64,000 nt of DNA from Oxyruncus cristatus. Taxonomy: Eukaryota; Chordata; Aves; Passeriformes; Cotingidae. Below are positions 52,351 through 64,000 of the stretch, piece by piece. Each line of letters opens with the position of its first letter. The first letter of the stretch is position 1. The notes under the pieces are model-generated. The model had not been told where the DNA came from. It searched no databases and saw only the letters and a list, made by a program, of their open reading frames with translations. The DNA lies in NCBI GenBank assembly GCA_013399855.1, contig VXAY01006825.1, positions 62,863-126,862 of the forward strand. The letters are read 5' to 3'. Made by a program: the position numbers and the translations under genes.

Positions 52351-55300
52351 TTTTTTATTTTGGTGTCATTTCCTAACGCCAACAGTTGCCCCACTTTCTA
52401 TGTGACTCACATGTTAAATATTTTTTTCCAGAAGAAAAATGGGAGCATCCACAGAAACATTTAACTACCTGCTTCACGGATTTCACCCTCTTTTTTTCAT
52501 TTTTTTTTCACTGTTTTTGGTTTATCAATACAAGTTTTTCTCTCCCAACATACTTGTGACCACCCTCCCACACATTGCAGGTGCCAGTTCATCACCACGC
52601 CATGTCTCAAGCCTTTGGGTTCTGGAAGTGATAATACCCAGAACTGAGCAATCACAGGAGAAGTTCAGGGGCTGGTTTGTTTAGTTATGCAACTATTAAG
52701 TTTCTGGCACTTAAGAGTTCATGCTGAAGGAAAAGTACAGAATTCCTTACCCAGGCTAAGGCTCAAAACAAACAAACAAACCCCTCTAAGTTTAAAATAA
52801 CTGAATATAGCCATGTGTTTGTTGGTGGTTTTTTAATATACTGAAAAATACATTCATCTAGAACCTGACTTAAGTTTTGTACCTGGGTCCAGTGGTATTA
52901 CACAAAACAAGCATATCCTTTTTTCTTCCCCAATTAGAATATCATCCTTTTCTTTGTTTAGACATTTTGAACTGAAACTGAGCTAAAATAACCTGAACAT
53001 CCTCCTAGGATATCATTAATAAATGACATGGAGTTACAATATATATCTGAAAAGTTTCTGGATTCATTCTCCCCTTCCTCTTATCCTCTCTTTTCTTTCC
53101 TTGTGTCCCAGAGGCAGATAACTGCAAATGGAGATTTTCAAAGCAGTGCAAAGGATTGATTTTAGTGGCAGATGCATGTCTAATCCCATGCAATGCTTTC
53201 AGATCTCAGCCCTCACTTCGTAGTTGCTGGCTGGAAAAGGCTGCAGAGTTAATCTGTGAACTAATACACGTCTGATAAGCATTTCTTTTCAGCACAGTCA
53301 TGTGGGCATTGTACATAGTGGACCAGGAGGGCTGGGGATCTAATGGGGGCTCCTGAAGGTCTGGCTGCAGCATCACTGCAACCCTCTGCAAAGTGCTCTG
53401 GTTGGGACTGGTGAAAGCCCCAATCTCTTGGCTCCCAGGCTTTCAGAATGGGATGGTATGCACCCCAAGTATCTGTGCATCCACCAGTGCAGTTGTGCTC
53501 CCTGGAAAAAAACAGGGCCTATGATGGGCCCCATTGGAGTACCAAGCACCTACATCAGTCTGAGTCCTCAAGGAGTAATTCTCCCACCATAGAGCTCTGC
53601 ACTGGGCTGCTTCTCCAGCAAGCCTCCTCAAGCAGCCCATACAGCTCTTCAGCTTGTGGCCCTGCTGCTGCCACAGTTTTGACAGCAGTGCCTTTAACTG
53701 GCACAGGTAGGTCCCACTGTAACCTGCCCCTCTTACAGTCACAGTGTCTGTCAGAGCTCCTCTTAAAATGAGCTTTTGTTGTATTTTTCTTGGAGGATGT
53801 TAGTGGACTGCTGGGGAGCCCTTGCCTAGCTGCATGCCCTGGCATGGTAATTTAAAGCTGCAAGGCAAAGTCACTGTTAACACCAGAGCAGCGGGAGGAT
53901 GGCCCTGTGATTAAATAGGAGTTACGTTGCCTGTTTTGAAGTCTGGCATTTAATTGTCACTAATAATGTCATGAATCATAATTCTGTCTATTATAGAGAG
54001 GTTTTGCTCTGATAAAGGAAAGCAACAAATGGTATTAGCCATTTGGTATACCATGATATCCACATTAGCCATGGGGATATTACAGCGTGCATACATCTTG
54101 CCTTTGCAGTCTGGCTGGTGTGCAGGTCATGAGGGATGCAAGCAGAGACTGGAGCTCTGGGGAGGGTGCCCAAGCCCCAAGAGAAGAGCCAGGAGAGACC
54201 CAATGGAGGCAAATGGCTGGGGAGGGTCCTCCCTTGTACTGTCAGGGGGATGGCCTTGCCCGATTTCCTCTTCAGTGGCTGTGCCACCCCAGATCCCAGG
54301 GCAGCCCTTACAGCAGGGTGCTGTAGGGGCTGCTGAGATGGTGGGACTGCAGGCAGTGAGTGGGCATGCAAATCTGCTCCTGGGTTAGCCTTCCAAGGAA
54401 GCTCACAGGCTGCAAAGAGAGGCAGCTGAAATAAAATGCTCCCAGAGGCCACTGCAAAAGTGGTTGGATCCATGTCCCCAGGGTCGCCTCTTGCCTCTTG
54501 CAGTGGCCAGAAGATCCTAGACTTGAAATTGTGGACCTCCCTGTGGGGCCAGAGAAGATAGTCACAGGGTCCTCAGGAGCAAGCTGCGGTCACCACCTCG
54601 TGACTTGCTGGGATGCACAAAGCCATCAAACAGAGCTCAAGCTGCAGGGAAAGGAGGAAAACCTGGTGTCTGTTTCCCATCCAGCTCCCAGTGCTTAGCA
54701 TGCTTATAACAGCATCGGTGTCCTTGAGATTTCTATGTTCTCACTCTGATGTTTTTGAATTCTGCCAGAAGGCCAAAAGTTCCTGCAGGAGAGGGATTAT
54801 TCACAGGCAGAAACACCTGGTTTCCCCTTAGGACTTGTTTCCTTAGGACCCAGGCTTAAAATATGCAATTTTCAGCATCTGCACCTTGTTTCCAGATGAA
54901 AGGAAGCAGCTACAAAGCTGTGATGGGTACAGCACAGTTGAATGCCTCAGCAGCTTGTCTCCCTCTGAAATGAAATGCCAGATACCTCAGAGATGAGCCC
55001 AAAGGAGGCTTTTCCATGTCTTTTTTGCACATTTTTTCTCCAGTGAGGGACCACAAGTGATGTGTGTTGTGGTGCAAAGACATGCTCAGCTGCTACCACA
55101 GCTTTTATCTTTTTGAGTAGGTTTTGACTGGTTTGGGAGGGTTTGCTTATGGCTTTTTTGGTAGATGTATTTGAGTTGTATGAGTGTGTGAGAGACACTT
55201 CTCTCTCTCATATGCCCAGGTGATGGGCGTTTTTGCATGGATGAATCGCAAGATGCATGAGGTGCTACAGCCAGAATTGCGGAGACTGATTATCTGAAAA

Positions 55301-58300
55301 ACGGATAACTTGAACACAGCCATTATCACTTTAGAATATGTTTAAGAACAGGGAAATGCCTGTGTGAGGGATTTCCAAACTGCTCGACAAAAGCCTCAGT
55401 ATAAACTTGGAATGTTTTTTCTTGATGGTTGTCAGGTGCTAATTAGGGCAACAAACAGCCATTCACCAAAGATGTCTGTATTTATTTCAAACTTAATTAC
55501 GCTAACCTAGAAACAGGAATGGACAATCATCCAGCAGCTACTCATTCGTTTGTTGTTCAGCTGGTAATAGAGAACCATGCTGTGGTATATTTTTTTAGGA
55601 TATAGGGATTCAGAACCATCAACTCAGGCTTGCTCTTCAGTGATTTTTTTTTTTTTTTTTCCTTCTTTGTGGAGAGATTTTACCTCAGAGTTTGGAGAAG
55701 GCATAATCACTCACTGCGAGACAAGAAATTATTTTACAAGAACAATTGCTTGTTGCCATGGTTTCCAAGAGGGAGAAAATCCAAGGTCATTCACTGCAAA
55801 TACTTCACAACAGTCAGCACCAAGGATACTCCCTCACCTCGCAGCGCAATTCTCCCTTGTCTGTGGATACATTCCTCCTATCTCCATAGGTATGCAGCTT
55901 CCTGCTTAAGCCACAATAACATTGAAAAGAATGAGATGTGAAAAACCTGCAATATGTCTGGAAACAAACAAATTCAAGTCTGGATTTACAAGGCTGTGGG
56001 ATTTAACATTTGGCTACTTTCAGGCTCCTCTGTGCATCTCCTGGAAAACCTGGCCCACCTGCTGTGTTTGCCGACCAGGGAGCTGCTGGTGCAATTGTGA
56101 AACTTTCATTTGAAGGAGACAACAGAGTAGCCCCACATGGATGGGCTGGCACGTGGACAAGCAAATGGAAAAAGCACCAGAGACGGGACTAGGCATCTAC
56201 AGTTATGCTAGAAAAAAAATTGTCAAAACCTACATTTCATGGGTTGCTTCTCTGGGTCTAAAGTACAAAAAAAAATGTGTTTCTTTCAGTGAATGAGGTT
56301 TATGGAATCCTAACTGCTCCTGAATGTCACAGTACTGACCTATGTGCTGGTGACAGTAAAAAAGACAGCTTCAAGCACACGTGCAAAATCCAGGTCCCTG
56401 ACACTTCAGCATTCCACCAAAATGCCAGCAGCCTTCACACTGCTGTGAAACTAGCATGTCAACACAGTGATTGGATGAAGTTTCTCCAGACATTGGAATT
56501 CCCAGAACAAATGAATTAATAGATAATACTATTCAGTTCTTTGTTTGAAATTACTGATTTTCATTCCAGCATGAATTTACAGAGGCAGGTACGTGAGCCT
56601 TTTGCTGATGTTTATACAAATGCAAAATATGCGTACACTTTACCCCATAACAAAGTACAGTTCACTGATCTTGGGTCATGTGAAAAGTAAATGCAACCAT
56701 CTAAGATGCGTCCAAAGCTTTATTAGTGTAGCAAGTGTATTTCTTGCACGAAGGGATGTATATGGTGCCTCAGTCACCAGTGCCATAAGGTAAATGACCC
56801 TTGAGTACTTGCTAATTTCCCTTTCAGTCAATTTAAAAACAGGGGGAAAAAAAAAAAGTATCACAGATTAGAAGTGGCAAGGGAAACGTCTACATTTAAG
56901 TGATAGAAATAACGTTTAGTAGTGGATCATCAGCTGCACTATTTGCACAACTGCAACTCAACTTGCCAAGCCACCATCTCAGCAACTGAATATCTTGTGC
57001 AGAGAGAAAGATCTTTGTTATTAGAGAGCTAGAAAGTGTACAGGCTGCCAATGCATCCAACTCCTATTTTGATAAGATTTCTGTGGCCAGGCAAGAATTC
57101 TATGAGTGGGACTAGGCCTTCTGCCACTAGCCTGCTACTCGAATCAGACAAGATCGATTCCCAAGTTAATTACAGAGAAAGAGAAGCACAGATGGAGATT
57201 CAAGGGCTGAATTTTACAAAGGATTTAAGGAACCAAGCTCTGCTTAAGTCCTACTTTCAGCATCTAAATTCCCAACTATCTTCCTAACACCTCAGCACAA
57301 CTGCCACCTCTGTGGGAAGCCTGCTACTTCCATGGCATTGCGGTTTTGTCATAAAGCTGCCTAAATGCACAGAGCTGTGTTTCTGCATTTGTGTACTCTC
57401 GTCTCAGTGTAAGCAGTTCTTTAATTCACTAACACTTAACTCCTCTTGGGTATTGAGATGTCTGAGCCTGGCTCCCAGTCTTTGGAGGCTTTTTTCAGAA
57501 GTGCAAATAGAAATTCCACAACTGGTAAATACTCAGAAATGTTTCTCATCTGGTACTGGCAAGGGAGTCAGTGCACCCAGTAGCTGTGACCCTGGCCTGG
57601 AAATTGGAACAACAACACTCTGTGTTGGTCTACCTCTGACTCATTATCTGTCCTTGAAGGAATCATGTTGACCTCCCTGTGCCCTGATTTTCGCAGCTTT
57701 GAAATAACAATGGTACGTTCCCACACTGAAGTTATCAGGTTGGAAAGTACTAACAATTATTTCTCTGTGACCCCTTTGTGAAAGCCAGGGGACATCTATG
57801 GGAGTTCAGATGCTGAACCATCTTAATTTCATCATAAAAATGTTTTTCAATCTGTCTGATCTATGCTTGCAGTCTCAGTTCAAAATTGTTGAGAGAGACA
57901 GATATTTGGGTTTTGACCTGTCATATCCCCCCAGACGATTTTTGTTGTGGAAATCCACTTTATATAAGGACAGGTATTTTAACTGACTGTATGTATTCAT
58001 AACATCTGTACTGGACTTATTATTTAAAATTAAAAAGGAAAAGAAAAATGAAAAAAATAAAAAAGCGAAATCATAAATATATTGAAAATATGTTGCTGAC
58101 ATATTTTGGGTTTTAATAATGTTACCTCTGTCTGTGGACGTGAAATACTTAAAAACATGCCCCTCTGTTTTTTAAACCAAACAATTCAATACTGAATACT
58201 AGGTCATATTTTTCAGCAGAACCAGAGCATTCACATAACTTAGAAATCCTAAGAAACAAAGAAGGCCACAGTTTCAGGCTGCCTCTGTAACAAATCAACA

Positions 58301-61300
58301 AACTATTCTGACCTATGCATACAGAAGATATTATTTTGGCAAAACTTTCCTTTCCAAACTCTAAAAGAAACAAATTTGATTTCCTTAAGGAGTCTGCAGG
58401 GGATCTATGTTAGGCATTGTAATGGCACCTGTTAAGCCAGCACAGCCAGTAATTTCCCTCCCTCTCCTAGTACACGTCTAAGATCAAATTCCTGCAGTTT
58501 TCCCTCGCTACATTTTCTATCTGCTTTCTGCTCACTAAATCATAGCTTTTCGTAGGTGAGGCTGTACCACAGTCTGATGCAAGCTCAGCTGAGGAGGGGA
58601 GTGGCACACAGAGACCATAATCACAATATAATGTTGTCATTTAATGTTTAAAATACCATTTAAGTTGTCTCTCTTTCCCTTCCATCTTGTTCCTATAGAA
58701 GTTCTCACTTTTCAAAGTCTTTATTTTCTCTTCTTTTTTTGTCATGTTTGTCCTTTTCTCCCTTTATTTAAGTCTTTTAAAAAGTTCTGTTTCACAACCT
58801 AACTTTCCTCTTGGTTTAGTCTCTCTGGTGGCATTTTCCCATTGCAAAATTCCCCCTTTCCATCATCTGCACAGCCCATGGCACTCCCTATGCCTTTCTC
58901 TCTGCATATTTTCTCACTGTATCCCCAGCTTTTTCCTCCCTTTGTCCTCAAAACCACTCTGCCTGCCCAGCAGCACCTCTCATCTCTCCTCCAGACTCTC
59001 TGCTGATGCTCACCCACTCACGAGAAGAGGGCTCATAAGAAGAAGATATTGAGACAATATGATGTGCCCACAAGGCTCTATTGTCTGCTCTGATTCCAGT
59101 ATAACCCAACCAGCTTTCTTCTACATCTCACCTGAGCTGTAGCCCAACATAGTGCTGGTCAGTTTTGCATCATCAGTCACTGAACTGATGAAGAGACATT
59201 TTCAGTTCATTTAAAATCAGGCATGTAAGTGAATTACTTCATTAACTTAACTAGTGGATGATATTCCAAGTCTAATAGTCACCTGATATCCTATCTGAGC
59301 GTGTAACTGATTTTTCTCTGGGGAGGTCAGGAAGAAAGCAGGGATACATAAAACAAACAAACAAAAAAAATCTGCAAAATTTCCAAATCAAAAATTAAAC
59401 CCAGTCCAGGTAAAGCTTTATGTGTGTATATAAAAACAAAAATATAAGCACGTATAGAAACAAATAAGTTAATTTTGCAAAGAGGTATATAAGTATATAC
59501 ATACTTTTAATACTTTCCATCTTTGGACTAATCGTCGTTTGCTTACCAACTATATGCACTAATTTTCTCATGCAAGTTACAGCTGTTTGCCAAAAGTACT
59601 CTACTATCAAATAAACAACCATCAATATGGCAAGTTAAGCGATTAAAAAGAAAACGTCTCCTGCAGTTTCACAGTAAAAGTAACAAATACACCTCCCAGC
59701 ACAGGTTATAGAAAGGAAACAAAATTCCCTCTCTTTAGCACGCAGTACAGAAATAAATGTGTTTTTCTTCATCCCACTAATTTACTGTTGTTTGCCATAA
59801 TGGAATTGAAGAGAACTCTACAGATACAAATATTTTGAGCTTAACTTCAGGTGGGTTTTTTTCTGATGATGTTATTTGCATCCTTTAGGCTGAGATTTTA
59901 GTAATTTAGATGCCAATGAAATTCATGCCTTCTCTGGCCATACTTTTCTCCCCGGTGGTGGCTTTGTAGAGAACTTTGCACATGCATGTACACAACGCAC
60001 ATGCAGGGAAGATGTTTTTGTGAACTTATCTATATTGCATTTGAGAGTAGAATCGAAGGACATGAGAAACCAGCTGGGTCTGCCAGTGTTATTGTACTGA
60101 TCATTCACCTACTTGTGTAGGGCATGGCTGGCAAAATGCCGTGAAACAGGCTTGTACTAACAAATATCTTCTGATGTAATAACTAGGGAAATGTGTTTTC
60201 AGTTCCTGCTTCCTACATCAGAAAGACATATCATGTGGACCAAATCAAATTATATATAAAAACAAGGAAGAAGGAAAAAGCCAAGTCTATCTGCTTTATG
60301 TTGTCTTATAAAGAAAAGGAAAAATTCCCCTACTGCTGATCAACAAAAATCAATTCAGATGAGTATATCATATTAATAAAACCATAAATCCCCAAAGTTA
60401 TTAGTGTAATCTTTTCATATTTGTTTTCCAACTACAATTTTGTTAACTGAAATTCAGCTGATTTTAGGGCCAAGAGACAAAATTCTTTTGCGCTTCACGC
60501 AGAAACATTTTGAGAGTACTTACTAGGAAGCAGATGAAGTTACCCGAATATAAAGCAAGGACAAGAGGAGAACCCACCTGTAACCTTCTCCTGTAACATT
60601 CATGTGAATCACAGCCCAGTAAAAAGGGCCATTTCTGCGATCCAGGCCCTGAGCACTCCTGTAGAGGTATGGAAACATCATCTCTTTAGCTACTTTATAA
60701 CCTCGGGTAAGACCTCAAAATCTTTTTGTACCATTTTATCCCAGATGGTGAATTTCTGGGATGTTTTTAAGATTTGCTCTTTCACAGTTGTTTCAACCAG
60801 CCACTGTTACTTCTTCTTCCAGCTGGTCTTTTAAAATTATCCATCTTGCCCTGCTGGCCATACATGCATGTAATTCTGGGTCTGGAATCCAGGGGAATTG
60901 TGATCACCTGGGAAGGACTGAATTCACTTCTCTCCTGCACTATCCCAGCTGCCTGGGCAGGTTTGTTGGGGGATATGAATCCCTGAAGGGGAACTTGGCT
61001 GTGCCCACCAGTGTTGAATTAATTACTGAGAGGTGTAAAGAGCATCTGTAAAAGGCTAGAGGCTTCAGATGCTGCTAAAGAGCATTGGCAGGAGCAACAG
61101 GAGGAAGCTGTGGAGTGATTATAAGCCTCTGGAAGACAAGCAAGGTCAGGGAAAATAGAGTGGGGTACATGAAGCTTTCTGCTGGCAGTGGAGATCTACA
61201 GAGCCCAGGGAGTCCCCAGGTTTTCCCAAGCAGAAGGATTCAATCCTTTTTTGTTTGGTGACTGCCCTGCCATTAACAATAGGAGAAAGAAAGGGTCAGA

Positions 61301-64000
61301 AGTCTGCACAGGAGCTGCTTGAGAGCAACTTGGGTGATGCTGCAGTTTGGATCACAGGCCCACCAGGACTTTAATGATCTGCAGCTAGAAGAGATGAAAG
61401 CATTAACCAGCGCTAAACAACTCCCCAGTGTGGGCACTGTGAGCAGCAACGTGGCACCCGAGGGTGCCTGGGCTGTGAGCTGCTCCTCTGAGATGAGCAG
61501 CTGTGGGCAGCAGGCTCTCTGCAGAAGCCAGGTGAAGAGGTCTGCTGTCTGGTTTCCTGCTTTCCAGGCGTGTCCTTTATGCTGAACATGCAAAGAAAGG
61601 CTGCTAAGAGCAGAGCTGCCCTCTGGGTGCCCCATGGGAATCCCACCCCACCGCCACATTTTGCTGCTTTGTGGTCTATTGCCTATGGGTACAAAGCAAA
61701 GCTCATGGCCCAGACAATCTCCTCTTGTCTTGTCCTTCTACAGGCAGCTGTTTTCCCCTTGGCTTGCAAAGCACTTAAGCTGGCATTTATCCTCTGTAAC
61801 AAAACAAGAAATGTGTCCACCTTGGACTCTGTCCAGCATTTAGTCCAGTGGCAGTGAAGAGATCTGTGGTGGGTACAGCTGAAGGTCAGGCAGTGGGGAC
61901 GGGGAGAAAGGCCGTTTATAAAACATTAATTGCACTGTAGCTCCCTCGTGTCTTTCCTCTGTCTTTCATGCCTGTATTTCTGAAAGGCCAATAACCACCT
62001 TATTGTTTCCATCTCCACAGCAATTCCATTATTTCTGTTGCTCTTTCTTTAGTACTTAACTGATCCACAAGCTGGAAGCTATTTGGCCTTCAGTGCTCCC
62101 TTGGAAGCATTATTTGGTTAATGCTTCATCAGAAATAGAGACACTGTACTTGATTTTATACAGTTTGAGATTTTTCTCTATCTGACCCGCCTTCTTCGGG
62201 AGCAAAGCCTCAGCTTGAAATGCCGAACTGGAAGGACACAAAGACCTGACGCAACTGGATATAGTATTAGTCTGATGAAGCTGAAACAAAACCAAACACA
62301 GATTCTGCTTGTCCTTCCTTTTTACTGAAACTAATAATTTTGCCTTCTGCAGCTTTTCTGCTCTTCTGCTGTCTTTGCTTTTGCCAGTTCATAAGACAGT
62401 TAGTTGCCTGTCTTTTGGGGAAACAGTGCTATGACATAAATGCACCCCTTGCTGCCACTGTATCAAACTTCCTGTTTCAGACAGAAATCAGAGTAGGTTT
62501 ATATCACATCAACCTCACATCTACCTTTTTGCTGTGCATACCTCCTCTGTTTTTGTCTGCAGTCTGCCACTGTTCTCACTGAATTGGTTTATCCTGAGCT
62601 GACTAAATGACTGTTCATCATCTATCTCCACTCAGAACTCTAAGGTTAAGAACACTTTTTAAGAAGATGTAGGATTCCTCAAGGTGCTCCATCTTGGCTT
62701 GAAACCAAGAGCAAAGGGATAGAATAATAAGTGTTGTCCTGTACATCCATGTGAGCCTGGAGAGACAGGGCTGAGTATGGAAAATCACGTCAGTCTGTAT
62801 AAACATTAACAGCTCCGTCATATCTGTTGGAACAAGTTCACTGAGGTCATGGATTAACTCACAAGGTTTTCCTATGCCATAATTAATTTCTATTTAACAA
62901 AATGTTAAATAAACATGCATACAAGCGTCCTTCCAGGCCAAAAAACACATAATCTCCAACTTAAGAAACTGGACTTAGGAAAGATTCAGGAAATGAGAGC
63001 CTTTGTTCTTGGACCTTTCTTACAGTATCAAACAAATGATTCCTTCTACTCTAGCTTGACAGAACTTCTTGTGAGATCTTAACACATCTACAGTGAAATG
63101 CTTTGTCTACAAATCTGAGCCTCACTGCTGGCTAGAAAATGGGCTAAATTTTCAGGAAAACAGTACAATATCATGAATATCCTTGGAAAATAATCCGGAA
63201 ATTGATGCTTGCTGGGTTGGGCGTTGCTCTAAGGCTGAGTGAAAATACCAAACACTCCTGTCCATTTTTAATGGCTCGTGTAAACAAGGTTAGCCCTTGC
63301 ATCCTTATTGCCATTCCAACAAGCTTTCAATTAAAATGGGTATCCTTTTACATTAAAATCTCAAAGACAACTCTCCAGGAAAGTGTCTGTTCCTACATTC
63401 AGACTCCCTTCTAGTTACTGTAATGACTCTAGATTAAGACGTTATGAACCTGAAATGCCAATGAATTTGGCAAGCAGCCAGTTTGGGATACACAAGTGAA
63501 TTTGGGTATGCATAAAACTGTTTAATTTAAAATCCCCCATGCTGAGAAGAGAGGGAAAACAAATAGCAAGCCTGCCGTGTAATAAATCCATTTCACTGAG
63601 TTATTGCACAGACAGAACTGGGTGGCTAATTTATCAGTTTCCCTTTAGTATTACATCTGTTTAATGTCACTTTTTTTTTTTTTTCCTATGGCCTAATCTT
63701 CTTTTAGAAGACATCATTTAATTCTGCTTTATTACTATTAATGATTACTATTACTGTTGCAGTAGTCTCGAACAAGGCATGAAGGTACCAACACGACTGG
63801 AGGATGGGGACGTGACACCAGTGGCTGGAATGAAAAACTGGTTCCCATAGAGAGTTTGCAAAGAAGGAGCTCTGTCGCAGCCCTCTAAGGTGGATTGGAG
63901 AGGCTGTCATTCAAAGGGGCCATAGCACAGTACCCTGTAATTGATGCTGGCTTGTCTGAAGTGTTTCACTTACAACTGCAACACCGAAGTGAAACATGGT
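52351..64000. other. intergenic DNA, 11.6 kb, no gene or repeat recognised with confidence
   Basis: A GC-richer island lies at about 53440-54720, where several frames of 80-160 codons overlap on both strands, but without splice structure, recognisable domain or start context. AT-rich, homeodomain-core-rich sequence lies at about 53850-54080 and 55430-55560 and may be conserved noncoding DNA (unverified). An A-rich tract lies at about 58028-58090. Other long frames (61273-61659) look like chance. Confidence 0.65.

Noticed and set aside
53991..54473. 160-codon minus-strand open frame
   Set aside because: It sits in GC-rich DNA where frames on both strands are long. It has no recognisable domain, splice structure or promoter context.
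61273..61659. 128-codon minus-strand frame overlapping plus-strand frames
   Set aside because: Overlapping frames in all directions in a GC-richer stretch, no recognisable homology.

Overview
This is vertebrate nuclear DNA, almost certainly from a bird. One protein-coding gene can be read with confidence. Six short coding exons on the + strand, separated by introns with GT/AG borders, encode the last 245 residues of SMARCA2 (BRM), the ATPase of the SWI/SNF (BAF) chromatin remodelling complex. The avian assignment comes from at least nine CR1 LINE fragments, several with the bird-type 3' end (repeated TTCTGTGA), and from a solo LTR of a kind common in bird genomes. SMARCA2 is Z-linked in birds, so the window is probably from a Z chromosome (inference from the gene's known location).

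Layout. 1-6726: 3' part of a SMARCA2 intron, with one small assembly gap. 6727-25530: six coding exons (6727-6944, 18190-18295, 19494-19595, 23458-23590, 24723-24865, 25495-25530). Their lengths add to 738 nt, 245 codons plus TGA, and every exon junction keeps the frame. They encode the basic AT-hook segment, the whole bromodomain and the acidic/basic C-terminal tail. The 11.2 kb intron holds three CR1 pieces and the intron inside the bromodomain holds one. 25531 to about 26480: 3' UTR with a second gap and two AATAAA signals. 26480-64000: about 37 kb of apparently gene-free DNA downstream of SMARCA2. It holds a solo LTR (27031-27592), CR1 copies at about 27.8, 32.1, 33.7, 39.5, 43.1 and 47.6 kb, an AATAG-type microsatellite grown from a CR1 tail, an 18-bp minisatellite and an unexplained 135-bp duplicated segment (33.4 and 36.7 kb). 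I found no second gene, RNA gene or CRISPR array. Apart from the SMARCA2 exons, open frames in the window are chance frames or lie in CR1 sequence.

No clearly new biological system is visible. The points most worth checking are the diverged duplicated segment, which is open in one frame in both copies; the apparent absence of the short cassette exon known from mammalian SMARCA2; a possible internal promoter upstream of the AT-hook exon; and the solo LTR immediately downstream of the SMARCA2 poly(A) signals.
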